64,000 nucleotides of DNA, taken from contig PNOG01000011.1 in the NCBI GenBank assembly GCA_013824685.1, positions 1 through 64,000 of the forward strand, read 5' to 3'. A model generated the notes under the pieces. The model saw only the letters and a list, made by a program, of their open reading frames with translations, did no database searches and had not been told where the DNA came from. Position numbers and translations under genes: made by a program. This stretch comes from Coprothermobacter sp. (lineage in GTDB: Bacteria > Caldisericota > Caldisericia > Cryosericales > Cryosericaceae). Shown piece after piece: positions 7,638 to 16,387 of this stretch. How positions within the stretch are numbered: the stretch's first letter is position 1; the number at the start of each line of letters is the position of its first letter.

Positions 7638-8366
7638 ATGACACGAAGGCCGCGAGGTGCTGAACCAGAGGTGATCGACGAGCCCAGGGAGAACGAGGAT
7701 GTCCGTCACTGTGCTTCGCTGAATGCGTACGGCAGGTACCTGTACGGCCAGGGCAGGTGGGAAGAAGCGCGTGTCTTCTTCGTCAAAGCCTCGAACGTCC
7801 TGCCCGACGATGACGTGACGCGTAAGAACCTTGCCGTTGCCTCGAGTGCCTGCGGCTTGAACGATGAGGCCATCGAGATCCTCGCCGATCTGACGGCTAG
7901 ACTCCCGAATGAGGCATCTCTGCACAACAGCTACGGCCTGGTGCTGCACAATGCCGGTCGCCTCCAGCAGGCGGGGATCGAGTTCGCCCAGGCAGCCGAG
8001 CTTGCCCCATCCGAGTACATCTATTGGCATCACAAGGGGACAAATGCTCTTGCCCAGCACAGGACGTCCGCTGCGATAGCAGCGCTGGCCCGTGCCATCG
8101 CTCTCCCAGGGGCCGCTCCTGTCTGCTACTACAACCTGGCGATGGCTCTGGGTGCGGCAGGCGAGACGGAACGCGCTACGATGTTCCTGCAGAAGGCGAT
8201 CGCGCTGCGACCAGACGACCCCGGACTCCTTGTGCGTGCGGTTAAGATCATGAATGGTTGGGGGAGGCATGCCATGGCCATCGAGTGCCTGCAAGCGTTC
8301 ACCCATGCGGGCAGGCGAAGTCGCGAGGTCGAGGCACTGCTCAGCGAACTGCTTGCTGACGGCTGA
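7638..8366 (+). CDS. TPR-repeat protein
   Basis: A 242-residue soluble protein made largely of tetratricopeptide repeats. Typical motifs are YGRYLYGQGRWEEARVFFVKAS, NSYGLVLHNAGRLQQAGIEFAQAAEL and YYNLAMALGAAGETERATMFLQKAIALRPDD, about five or six 34-residue units in all. Such arrays bind other proteins. The ATG at 7638 has GGGAGG six bases upstream and is preferred to an in-frame ATG at 7605. It sits 8 bases before tilS and is probably cotranscribed with tilS-hpt-ftsH. The partner is unknown. Confidence 0.82.
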   Translation: MTRRPRGAEPEVIDEPRENEDVRHCASLNAYGRYLYGQGRWEEARVFFVKASNVLPDDDVTRKNLAVASSACGLNDEAIEILADLTARLPNEASLHNSYGLVLHNAGRLQQAGIEFAQAAELAPSEYIYWHHKGTNALAQHRTSAAIAALARAIALPGAAPVCYYNLAMALGAAGETERATMFLQKAIALRPDDPGLLVRAVKIMNGWGRHAMAIECLQAFTHAGRRSREVEALLSELLADG

Positions 8367-8374
8367 TCGGGCTC

Positions 8375-9772
8375 ATGCTTCAGGACGACGTCTGGTCATA
8401 CTGCAGCTCCCTTGAGCTGCTGGCCCCTGGTACCCGTGTGGTCGTCGCCGTTTCGGGCGGGTCGGATTCGGTCGCGCTGCTGCGCCTTCTCTGCTCGCTG
8501 CGGGAAACCTGTCATCTCGACGTGATCTGCGCCCATTTCAACCATCAGCTCCGCGGTGCCGAGAGTGATGCGGACGAGGCGTTTGTGCGGGAACTGGCAG
8601 GTTCGCTGGACGTGCCCTTTGAAACAGGATCTGACAATGTGGGTGCGTATGCTCTGGAACACCACCTCGGCCGCGAAGAAGCAGCCCGGGAGCTGCGGCT
8701 TCGCTTTCTTCGCACGACGGCGCTCACGACGGGAGCTGCGTGCATTGCCACGGCTCACACGCGGGATGACCAGGCGGAGACGGTCCTGTTCCGGCTTCTC
8801 AAAGGGACCGGCTTGCGGGGGATGGCGGGCATCGCACCTCGGACAGGGATGTTCATCCATCCGCTGCTCGCAGTGTCAAAGGAACAGCTTCAGAGCTGGC
8901 TGAGGGCGCAGGGTTTCGTCTGGCGCGAGGATTCCTCCAATGCGGATGCGCGGTATGAGAGGAACTTCCTCCGCGCGAGCGTGATCCCGCTGATCGAGAG
9001 TCGGTTTCCTGCCGCGAAGACGGCCGTCTCCCGAACGGCGAACATCGCACGTGCCGCATGTGAGTTGTTCGAGCGGCAGACCGAGCAGGTGACGGACAAC
9101 ATCGAGATCCTGGAAGCGGGCGACGGGAGGCATCCAGGCGCGTTGCGCCTTGCCAAGGCGGCACTTGTGAGCCTGCCTGACCCCTTACTGCAATATGCGC
9201 TCGAGGAGGTGTTTGCGACGTCAGGCGTCGGTCCCAGTTTCGAACGGCTGACGCGGAGTACTCAGGCTATACGGAGCGGCAGGACGGGCATGCGCGTAAC
9301 GCTGGATGACCGTGTGACGCTGGAGGTGGGTTACCAGCACGTTTATGTCTACGGCGCCGCGTTTACCGGCCGTGTCCTCGAACCACAGGAGATAGGAACG
9401 TTCCCCACAACAGTCGACTGGTTCCGGAGACGCCTGACCTTCGAGGGGAAGACGCCTGCGGACCTTCCGTCGGACCTTCGGGACGTTGGTCCGAAGGAAG
9501 TATGGTTCGACCTCGACGCAGTGCGATTGCCGCTCTCGGTACGCCACGCGCGGCCCGGGGACCGCATGACGACGTTTGGGGGACATCGACGCAAGCTGCA
9601 GGACCTGTATGTCGACGCAAAGGTAGACCGGGTGCTCCGGGCGCGGCGGCCGGTGGTGTGCGATGCAGATGGCATCATCTGGGTGCCCGCCCTTGCCCGC
9701 AGCGCCACAGGAGTAGTGACAGCAGAGTCGCGCCGCTTCCTGCGCATTGTATACTATAGTTCACAGTGCTAA
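8375..9772 (+). CDS. tilS: tRNA(Ile)-lysidine synthase
   Basis: A 465-residue N-type ATP pyrophosphatase that converts the wobble cytidine of tRNA-Ile(CAU) to lysidine, so the tRNA reads AUA and is charged with Ile. The PP-loop SGGSDS is at residues 27-32, followed by the conserved HFNHQLRG and TAHTRDDQAETVLFRLLKGTGLRG blocks. The remainder matches the TilS middle and C-terminal domains (RPGDRMTTFGGHRRKLQDLYVDAKV). No clear Shine-Dalgarno precedes the ATG at 8375, 8 bases after the TPR gene, so translational coupling is likely. The tilS-hpt-ftsH order is common in bacteria. Confidence 0.95.
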   Translation: MLQDDVWSYCSSLELLAPGTRVVVAVSGGSDSVALLRLLCSLRETCHLDVICAHFNHQLRGAESDADEAFVRELAGSLDVPFETGSDNVGAYALEHHLGREEAARELRLRFLRTTALTTGAACIATAHTRDDQAETVLFRLLKGTGLRGMAGIAPRTGMFIHPLLAVSKEQLQSWLRAQGFVWREDSSNADARYERNFLRASVIPLIESRFPAAKTAVSRTANIARAACELFERQTEQVTDNIEILEAGDGRHPGALRLAKAALVSLPDPLLQYALEEVFATSGVGPSFERLTRSTQAIRSGRTGMRVTLDDRVTLEVGYQHVYVYGAAFTGRVLEPQEIGTFPTTVDWFRRRLTFEGKTPADLPSDLRDVGPKEVWFDLDAVRLPLSVRHARPGDRMTTFGGHRRKLQDLYVDAKVDRVLRARRPVVCDADGIIWVPALARSATGVVTAESRRFLRIVYYSSQC

Positions 9773-9803
9773 GTTGTCTCACAGTGGGAGCGGGGTAGAA
9801 TAC

Positions 9804-10370
9804 ATGGACATGAGAGACGATATACTAGAAGTTCTGGTCTCGACCGAGGAAATCCAGAAACGCACAGCCGAGCTGGGGCAGCAGATAGGACGTGACTACG
9901 AGGGCAGGAACCCGCTGATGATCTGCATTCTGCGGGGCGCCGTCGTGTTCCTGTCCGACCTCATCCGCTCGGTGCCTGTTCACGTCATGGTAGACTTCAT
10001 GGGCGTGAGCAGCTATGGCGGCACCAACATGGATAGCACGGGCGTCATCAAGATCACGCGTGACGTCGACGCCAACGTGGCGCACCGCGACATCATCATT
10101 GTCGAGGATATCGTCGACACAGGCCTTACGATGAAGGCGCTGATCGATCTCATGAAGACGAGGGGCCCCAGCAGTATCGAGATCTGCACGTTCCTCTCCA
10201 AGCCGCAGCGCCGAAAGGTGGACGTGGACATCAAGTACTGCGGGTTTGAGATTCCCAACAAGTTCGTCATCGGTTACGGGCTGGACTACGACGAGAACTA
10301 CCGGAACCTGCCATTCGTCGGTGTCCTGAAATCCGAGGTCTACGAGAAGAGAAAAGAGGAGAAAGGATAA
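9804..10370 (+). CDS. hpt: Hypoxanthine phosphoribosyltransferase
   Basis: A 188-residue type I phosphoribosyltransferase that salvages hypoxanthine or guanine to IMP or GMP using PRPP. The PRPP-binding loop is VEDIVDTGLTM, preceded by the ILRGAVVFLSDL and SSYGGT loops; the C-terminal VGYGLDYDE-like segment reads VIGYGLDYDENYRNLP. ATGs at 9804 and 9810 are both possible; the upstream SD-like run (GGGAGCGGGG) is not well placed for either. The stop is directly followed by the ftsH GTG. The tilS stop lies about 30 bases upstream. Confidence 0.93.
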   Translation: MDMRDDILEVLVSTEEIQKRTAELGQQIGRDYEGRNPLMICILRGAVVFLSDLIRSVPVHVMVDFMGVSSYGGTNMDSTGVIKITRDVDANVAHRDIIIVEDIVDTGLTMKALIDLMKTRGPSSIEICTFLSKPQRRKVDVDIKYCGFEIPNKFVIGYGLDYDENYRNLPFVGVLKSEVYEKRKEEKG

Positions 10371-12284
10371 GTGGCCAACCAGAAGAAGAATGCAGGCTCT
10401 AACCCGAATCTGCTGAAAGAGCTCATCGGATGGGCCCTTCTCTTTGCCGTGCTATGGGGCGCCTATTCGCTGTTCAGGCCTGCTGTGGCCCAGCCGGCGC
10501 AACTCACATATACCGATTTCGTGGCCAGGGTTCAGGCCGGAGAGGTCAAGGACGTCAAGTTCGAGATTTCGGACGTTGTCCAGACCGGTACGGGAACGCT
10601 GAAGGACGGCACCAAGTTCACGACCATCGCGCCCCTGTATGACGCCAGCCTGTATCCGCTGCTGGTCGAGAAGGGTGTGCAGGGGGACTTCAACAAGGCG
10701 CAGACGAGCATCTGGCTGACGCTGCTGGTCAATGTCCTGCCGTTTGTGCTCCTGATCGGGTTCTGGTTCTTCATGATGCAGCGCATGCAGGGCGGCCAGA
10801 ACAACCAGGTGTTCAGCTTTGGGAAGAGCAAGGCCAAGCTGTTCATGGACAACCGCCCGCGCGTGACGTTCAAGGATGTTGCGGGTCTGGATGAGGCCAA
10901 GGAAGAGACAGGCGAGCTGATCGACTACCTCAAGAACCCCAAGAAATTCTCGGCAATGGGTGCCAAGATTCCCAAGGGCGCCTTGCTGGTCGGACCTCCT
11001 GGTTGTGGAAAGACACTGCTTGCGCGTGCGATCTCTGGCGAGGCCAAGGTGCCGTTCTTCAACGTGTCGGGTTCGGAGTTCGTCGAGATGTTTGTCGGCG
11101 TGGGCGCAAGCCGCGTCAGGGACTTGTTCGCACAGGCGAAGCAATATGCTCCATGCATTGTGTTCATCGACGAAATCGACGCCGTGGGGCGCCATCGCGG
11201 CGCAGGCATCGGCGGCGGCAACGACGAACGTGAGCAGACCTTGAACCAGCTGCTCGTCGAGATGGACGGCTTTGACGCGAATAAGGGCATCATCATCCTT
11301 GCGGCAACGAACCGGCCTGACGTTCTGGACCCGGCTCTGCTGCGTCCGGGCCGCTTCGATCGGCGCGTTGTCGTCGACCTGCCGGATGCCAAGGGACGAG
11401 AGGAGATCCTCAAGGTGCACGCTTCGGACAAGCCGTTTGCAATTGACGTCATGTTAGGCACGATCGCCAAGGAGACCGCCGGCTTCACAGGAGCCGACCT
11501 GGAGAACCTGCTGAACGAGAGCGCACTGCTTGCCGTCCGCAGGGGCAAGACGGATATCACGATGGAAGAGGTCGAGGAAGCCATCGACAAGGTCATCGCT
11601 GGACCACAGAAGAAGTCCAGAGTCATCAGCGCCGACGAGCGCCGGCGCATCGCCTACCACGAATCCGGGCATGCTGTCGTCGGCAAGGCTCTGGCCGCGC
11701 GTGAAGAAGTCCACCGCATCAGTATCGTGTCACGCGGTATGGCCCTCGGGTTCACGTTGCAGCTCCCCACAGAAGACCGGTACATGCGCACGAGCGAGGA
11801 GCTCCTCAGAGAAGTTGCCGGCCTGCTCGGCGGAAGCGCTTCCGAGAGACTCTTCCTGGGAAGCATCTCGACCGGACCTTCGAACGATCTCGAGCGGGCC
11901 ACGGACGTCGTCCACCGCATGATCCGTGCGTATGGCATGAGCGAGAAACTCGGTCCCCTGACCTATGGCAAGACCAGTGACCTGGTGTTCCTTGGGAAGG
12001 AACTCAGTGAGGAGCGCAACTACAGTGAAGAGACCGCCCAGACCATCGACGCTGAGGCCAGACGCCTGGTTGAAGAGCAGTACCGCCGCGCGACCGAAGT
12101 CCTGGAGATGAATCGTGCCGTGCTGGAGAGTCTGGTGACTACCCTGCTGGACAAGGAGACGTTGCAGGGGCCAGAACTCCAAGAGGCGCTCAGGGGCGTC
12201 ATCGACCTGACGGCGAGCACTGTGCACATTCAGGCGCCCGCTTCGCAGTCTGGTTCGCCGGTGAGCACGCAGCCTGCCTCATAG
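10371..12284 (+). CDS. ftsH: ATP-dependent zinc metalloprotease FtsH
   Basis: A 637-residue membrane-bound AAA+ protease for membrane-protein quality control. TM1 is at about residues 17-36, a small extracytoplasmic domain follows, and TM2 is at about 113-136. Walker A reads GPPGCGKT (208-215), with Cys where Thr is usual. Walker B is IVFIDEIDA (263-271), then the second region of homology [18 protein letters not shown]. The zinc site HESGH is at 430-434. The GTG start at 10371 abuts the hpt stop. A strong terminator follows, so it ends the TPR-tilS-hpt-ftsH run. Confidence 0.97.
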   Translation: MANQKKNAGSNPNLLKELIGWALLFAVLWGAYSLFRPAVAQPAQLTYTDFVARVQAGEVKDVKFEISDVVQTGTGTLKDGTKFTTIAPLYDASLYPLLVEKGVQGDFNKAQTSIWLTLLVNVLPFVLLIGFWFFMMQRMQGGQNNQVFSFGKSKAKLFMDNRPRVTFKDVAGLDEAKEETGELIDYLKNPKKFSAMGAKIPKGALLVGPPGCGKTLLARAISGEAKVPFFNVSGSEFVEMFVGVGASRVRDLFAQAKQYAPCIVFIDEIDAVGRHRGAGIGGGNDEREQTLNQLLVEMDGFDANKGIIILAATNRPDVLDPALLRPGRFDRRVVVDLPDAKGREEILKVHASDKPFAIDVMLGTIAKETAGFTGADLENLLNESALLAVRRGKTDITMEEVEEAIDKVIAGPQKKSRVISADERRRIAYHESGHAVVGKALAAREEVHRISIVSRGMALGFTLQLPTEDRYMRTSEELLREVAGLLGGSASERLFLGSISTGPSNDLERATDVVHRMIRAYGMSEKLGPLTYGKTSDLVFLGKELSEERNYSEETAQTIDAEARRLVEEQYRRATEVLEMNRAVLESLVTTLLDKETLQGPELQEALRGVIDLTASTVHIQAPASQSGSPVSTQPAS

Positions 12285-12307
12285 TCCGGACACAGAGATA
12301 TCAGCAA

Positions 12308-12335
12308 GGCCCCAGCCGTCAGGCTGGGGCCTTTT
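12308..12335 (+). terminator. Rho-independent terminator after ftsH
   Basis: GGCCCCAGCC pairs with GGCTGGGGCC over a GTCA loop, followed by TTTTC. It lies between convergent ftsH and the aldolase gene. Confidence 0.88.
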
Positions 12336-12360
12336 CTTGTCCTGAACGCTCGTAGCGTTC

Positions 12361-13215
12361 TCAGGCGCGGTTGGCAGTGCCAAACAATTCGATCTTGCCG
12401 CGCACGCCATCCCTGATAGCCTGCAACTGTGGCTTTGCAAGATCCCGGAACCCAATGGCGTCCGGGTTCTGCTCGAACATCGCCTTGACGGCGAGGGCGG
12501 CTTTTTTCTGCAGGAAGGTTGCAATATTGATCTTGGTGATGCCTAGCTGGATGACCTGCCTGACATCCTCATCCACTGCGCCCGAGGCGCCATGCATGAC
12601 AAGCGGGACAGTCGGCATGGCTTCGTGCAGCTTTCGGCAGAGTTCGACATCGAGATGGGCGGCCTGGATGGCCATGGCGTGGACCGTTCCAATGGAAACA
12701 GCCAGAGCGTCGACATGCGTATCAGCGAAGAAGCGAACTGCCTCGTCGACTGCGGTGTAGTGCATATCCTCGGCCTCGGCAGCTTCGCCGTCCTCGGACT
12801 TGCCGACCTTGCCGATCTCCGCCTCGACGGCCACGCCTACCTGGTGGGCGGCTTCGACGACCTGGCGCGTGATGGCGACGTTTTCGGCGTATGGCAGCGA
12901 GGAACCGTCAAACATGACGGAGCTGAACCCGGCACGCAGTCCTTCGACACACCGCAGGAAGCTCTTGCCGTGATCGAGGTGCACGACGACGGGAATGGCA
13001 ACCTTGGCAGCGTAGTGACGGGCGATCATGCTCAGTTCTTCGAGCCCCGCAAAATCAGAGCTGCCCTGCGAGATCTGGAGGATGACAGGCGCCTTCATCT
13101 CAACCGAGATTTCGACGACAGCCTTGGCATATTCCAGGTTGTGGATGTTGTACGCGCCGACCGCGTAGTGGTTCGTGAGTGCGTCCTGCGTGACTTCTTT
13201 CAACGTTACCAGCAT
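12361..13215 (-). CDS. Class II fructose-bisphosphate aldolase family protein
   Basis: A 284-residue zinc-dependent (class II) aldolase. Visible active-site elements are HLDHG (79-83) with catalytic Asp81 and zinc ligand His82, the EAEIGKVG segment, SIGTVHAM with a further His, and VMHGASG with the third zinc His. These fit FbaA/GatY/KbaY-type enzymes; the true substrate (fructose- or tagatose-bisphosphate, or another ketose phosphate) cannot be read from the sequence. GGAGGTG precedes the ATG at 13215. It is the last gene of a nucleobase-degradation operon, 18 bases after its neighbour, and may handle a sugar released there. Confidence 0.88.
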   Translation of the reverse strand: MLVTLKEVTQDALTNHYAVGAYNIHNLEYAKAVVEISVEMKAPVILQISQGSSDFAGLEELSMIARHYAAKVAIPVVVHLDHGKSFLRCVEGLRAGFSSVMFDGSSLPYAENVAITRQVVEAAHQVGVAVEAEIGKVGKSEDGEAAEAEDMHYTAVDEAVRFFADTHVDALAVSIGTVHAMAIQAAHLDVELCRKLHEAMPTVPLVMHGASGAVDEDVRQVIQLGITKINIATFLQKKAALAVKAMFEQNPDAIGFRDLAKPQLQAIRDGVRGKIELFGTANRA

Positions 13216-13233
13216 TGTGCCACCTCCACGTGG

Positions 13234-14613
13234 TTAGACAGCCTTGATGTATTTTCCGTAGCCGGCTCCTGCAGGAAACCACCCCGAACCGTCGTAGACC
13301 TGATTGCCGCGCACAAACGTCTGGCGGACCGCGCCTCGCAGCTCGCGCCCCTCAAAGGGCGTGTACTTGTTCTTGGCGTAGAGGTCCTGGGCGTGCACGG
13401 TCAAAGGCGCATTCAGGTCGATGCAGGCGAAATCGGCATCAGAACCGACTGCAAGGACGCCTTTCCGCGGGAAGAGGCCAAGACGCTTTGCCGGGTTGGT
13501 ACTCATGATTTCGCCAAACCTATAGAGGTTCATGTCCCGGACCGTGCAGGCTTCGTGCAGCATCAGCGGCACACGGAGCTGAACGCCAGGCATGCCCGCA
13601 TAGGCATTCCAGATATTGTCGGTGACCTTCTCCCGTGGGTAGATGCCGGCTGCATGGTCGGTCGTCACGTAGTCGATCGTCCCGTCCAGCAGCCCCGCCC
13701 AGAGCACCTCGTTGTCGTAGCGGTCGCGAAGAGGCGGCGTGCACTTGGCCAGACTGCCCAGGCGCACAAAGTCTTCCCGGTTGAGCATCAGGTAGTGCGG
13801 GCAGGTCTCAGCCGTGGCGTCGATGCCCTGACCCTTGGCCTGCCGGACAAGGTCGACTCCTGCGGATGTTGACATGTGGACGATGTGGACGCGCGTGTGT
13901 TCGCGCCGGGCGAGAGCAAGGACCGTCGAAACGGCGAGGGGTTCCGCATCGTAGGTGCGGCCGTCCTTGTATGCCAGAGGGTCCGAACGGCCCTCCCGCA
14001 TGATCTTGTCGGTGTAGTACGTGGCAAGGAAGTAGTCCTCGGCGTGCACCGCCACCAGCATGTTGAAGTCGCGTGCAGCCTCGAAGAGCATCACCATCTG
14101 GCGCGTATCGAGACGCGGATAGGTCTGCATGCCCGAGATGGTATAAGCCTTGATGCCGACGACGCCCAGCTCCTTGAGTTCCGGCAGCAGTCGGCGGAAG
14201 GCGCCGCTGTCGATGAAGGTTGGGGTCGTTCCGCCCCAGAACGCGTAATCGACGTAGGCCTTGGACTCCACAGCCTTCATTTTTGTTCTGAAGTTGTCGG
14301 ACGTGGTCACCGGCGGAAGCGACGTGCACGGCATGTCGACGATGGTCGTGACACCGCCCGCGGCAGCCCCCATCGTGCCGGTGCCGAAGTCCTCGCGTTC
14401 CGTGAAGCCGGGATCGTCGAAGTGGACATGGCCGTCGACCCCGCCCGGCATGACAAAGAATCCATGCAGGTCGGTTGCGGCGACTCCAGCAGGAGCAGGC
14501 TCACCGCGTGCAGGGGAGAACTTTTCGATGATGCCGTCTGTGACCAGCATGTCGACTGCCAGGAGCGTACCGTCGGGTTGTGCTATCTGAGCGTTCTGGA
14601 AGAGCAGCTGCAT
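13234..14613 (-). CDS. Allantoinase/dihydropyrimidinase-type cyclic amidohydrolase
   Basis: A 459-residue amidohydrolase that should open a cyclic amide ring. The binuclear metal motif HVHFDDPG near residue 62 and the sequence AAAGGVTTIVDMPC resemble allantoinase. The carbamylated Lys is probably in VGIKAYTI; later His/Asp ligands are in VAVHAED, HIVHMS and VTTDHAAG. Allantoinase, dihydroorotase and dihydropyrimidinase cannot be separated with certainty; a true DHOase is less likely given the catabolic neighbours. It lies 12 bases after ade and 18 before the aldolase gene, in the same operon. Confidence 0.82.
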   Translation of the reverse strand: MQLLFQNAQIAQPDGTLLAVDMLVTDGIIEKFSPARGEPAPAGVAATDLHGFFVMPGGVDGHVHFDDPGFTEREDFGTGTMGAAAGGVTTIVDMPCTSLPPVTTSDNFRTKMKAVESKAYVDYAFWGGTTPTFIDSGAFRRLLPELKELGVVGIKAYTISGMQTYPRLDTRQMVMLFEAARDFNMLVAVHAEDYFLATYYTDKIMREGRSDPLAYKDGRTYDAEPLAVSTVLALARREHTRVHIVHMSTSAGVDLVRQAKGQGIDATAETCPHYLMLNREDFVRLGSLAKCTPPLRDRYDNEVLWAGLLDGTIDYVTTDHAAGIYPREKVTDNIWNAYAGMPGVQLRVPLMLHEACTVRDMNLYRFGEIMSTNPAKRLGLFPRKGVLAVGSDADFACIDLNAPLTVHAQDLYAKNKYTPFEGRELRGAVRQTFVRGNQVYDGSGWFPAGAGYGKYIKAV

Positions 14614-14625
14614 GGCAAACCTCCC

Positions 14626-16377
14626 TTAGATGAACAGACTGACGACTTTGAACTTCTCGACGTCGATCAGGCCGAAATCCGTGATCTTGAGCTTTGGAAT
14701 GACCGGAAGAGCCATGAACGCCAGTGTCATGAACGGATCGTCCAGCGGGCAGCCTGTTGCGTCGCGCATCACCTTGCCCAGGTCATCCAGGCGGGCCGCG
14801 ACCTCAGGTACGGACAGGTCGGACATGAGACCGCCATATGGGAGCGGGAGAGAACCGACAACTTGTCCGTTGGCCGTCACCGCGAGGCCGCCGCCAATGA
14901 AGGCGACCTGCTGTACGGCCAGCAGCATGTCGCGGTCGGCAACGCCGCACACGACGATGTTGTGGGAATCGTGGGCAACCGATGAGGCCACCGCCCCCTG
15001 TTTCATCTGGAAGCCGCTGATGAACCCTACGCCCACGCGCCCCGTGGCGTGATGGCGTTCGAAAACTGCCACCTTCAGGACGTCCTGGTCGGTGTCCGAC
15101 ACAACAAAGCCGTGTGCGTCGACTCTTGGGTCGACGCGACGCTCGCCGGTCACAACCTGATGGGGGATCAGCTGCAGGACTCGGAGCTGCTTGCCCGGCT
15201 CGGCCTTGACACGCAGGCTCTGGTAGGTGGGAGTAGCTATGTTGATGCTGTTCTTGATGCCGTAGCTCCTCGAGGGATGCCCGTCGTCAGCGCCCAGGTA
15301 GCGTCCGTCCTTTGCCACCAGTTCTCCCTTGGCATAGGTGGATGACGGCTGAACGTGCCGCGGGTCCGGAAAGATGATGAAGTCGGCCCAGTAGCCGGGG
15401 GCAATGGCCCCTTTGCGAGGAAGGTTGTAGTGGGTGGCCGGGTTGAGCGAGCCCAGGCGTACGGCGGTCGGGAGGTCGACACCTGCTTCAAGCAGCAGGT
15501 TGACCGCGTAGTTGATATGCCCTTCCGCAAGCAGGTCGGACGGGTGCCGGTCGTCTGTCGCCAGCATGATGCGGTGCATGTTCTCTCTGGTCAGCAGTGG
15601 AATCAGGGCTTTCACGTCCCGTGTCACCGATCCCTCGCGCATCATGATCCACATTCCGCGGGCCAGCTTTTCACGGGCTTCATCTGCCGTCGTGCATTCG
15701 TGGTCGGTCGAGATGCCCGCGCCAATGTATGCCTCCAGGTCTTGCCCGGTGATGAAGGGCGCGTGCCCGTCGATCAGCTGTCCATCGAAGGCGGCCAGCT
15801 TGGCGAGGACCGCCGGATCCCTGAACAGGATGCCAGGGTAATTCATGAACTCCGCAAGACCCAGGACTCGCGGGTTGTGGCTCAGCTCCGACAGACGGTC
15901 AGCGTCAAGCGTCTCGCTGTTGGTTTCGAGGTGTGTCGCCGGGACACAGGAGGGGAGCATGAAGTAGAAATCCAGCGGAGAGTTGCGCGTGGCCTCGAGC
16001 ATGAACCGGATGCCGCGCGCTCCAGCGACGTTGGCGATCTCATGCGGGTCCGCGATCACTGCGCCGGTGCCACATGCAAGCGCCACCTTGGCGAATTCGC
16101 CCGGGACGACCATGGTGCTCTCGATATGCATGTGGCCGTCGACAAAACTGGGCGCAGCATAGGCGCTTTTGCCGTCGACGACCGTCACGCCGTCATATCG
16201 CCCGATTCCTGCGATCTGGCTGCCCGATACTGCAATGTCGACATCGTCCTCGATGTGCCCGTCAAAGACGTTCACCAGGTGGATGTTCCTGATGACCACG
16301 TCTGCCGGTGTGCGGCCGGCTGCGACGTCGATCAGCCGTGCGATGCGTTCCTGAACTGTCTGAGTTTTGCGGTTCAT
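14626..16377 (-). CDS. ade: Adenine deaminase
   Basis: A 583-residue amidohydrolase of the Ade (AdeC) family, deaminating adenine to hypoxanthine. The metal motif is in FVDGHMHIESTMV, followed by ADPHEIANV and DGHAPFITGQDLEAYIGAGISTDHECT; all are family signatures. The C-terminal adenine deaminase domain is present (HDSHNIVVCGVADRDML, GGLAVTANGQVVGSLPLPYGGLMSD). The ATG at 16377 has GAGG nine bases upstream and follows the previous stop by 10 bases; longer in-frame starts would run into that gene. With hpt nearby the hypoxanthine formed could be salvaged or degraded. Confidence 0.95.
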   Translation of the reverse strand: MNRKTQTVQERIARLIDVAAGRTPADVVIRNIHLVNVFDGHIEDDVDIAVSGSQIAGIGRYDGVTVVDGKSAYAAPSFVDGHMHIESTMVVPGEFAKVALACGTGAVIADPHEIANVAGARGIRFMLEATRNSPLDFYFMLPSCVPATHLETNSETLDADRLSELSHNPRVLGLAEFMNYPGILFRDPAVLAKLAAFDGQLIDGHAPFITGQDLEAYIGAGISTDHECTTADEAREKLARGMWIMMREGSVTRDVKALIPLLTRENMHRIMLATDDRHPSDLLAEGHINYAVNLLLEAGVDLPTAVRLGSLNPATHYNLPRKGAIAPGYWADFIIFPDPRHVQPSSTYAKGELVAKDGRYLGADDGHPSRSYGIKNSINIATPTYQSLRVKAEPGKQLRVLQLIPHQVVTGERRVDPRVDAHGFVVSDTDQDVLKVAVFERHHATGRVGVGFISGFQMKQGAVASSVAHDSHNIVVCGVADRDMLLAVQQVAFIGGGLAVTANGQVVGSLPLPYGGLMSDLSVPEVAARLDDLGKVMRDATGCPLDDPFMTLAFMALPVIPKLKITDFGLIDVEKFKVVSLFI

Positions 16378-16387
16378 GCGTCTTGCC

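Noticed and set aside
12592-14985. Long plus-strand frames across the aldolase, allantoinase-like and ade genes
   Set aside because: The minus-strand genes have active-site motifs, ribosome sites and operon spacing; the plus frames have none.
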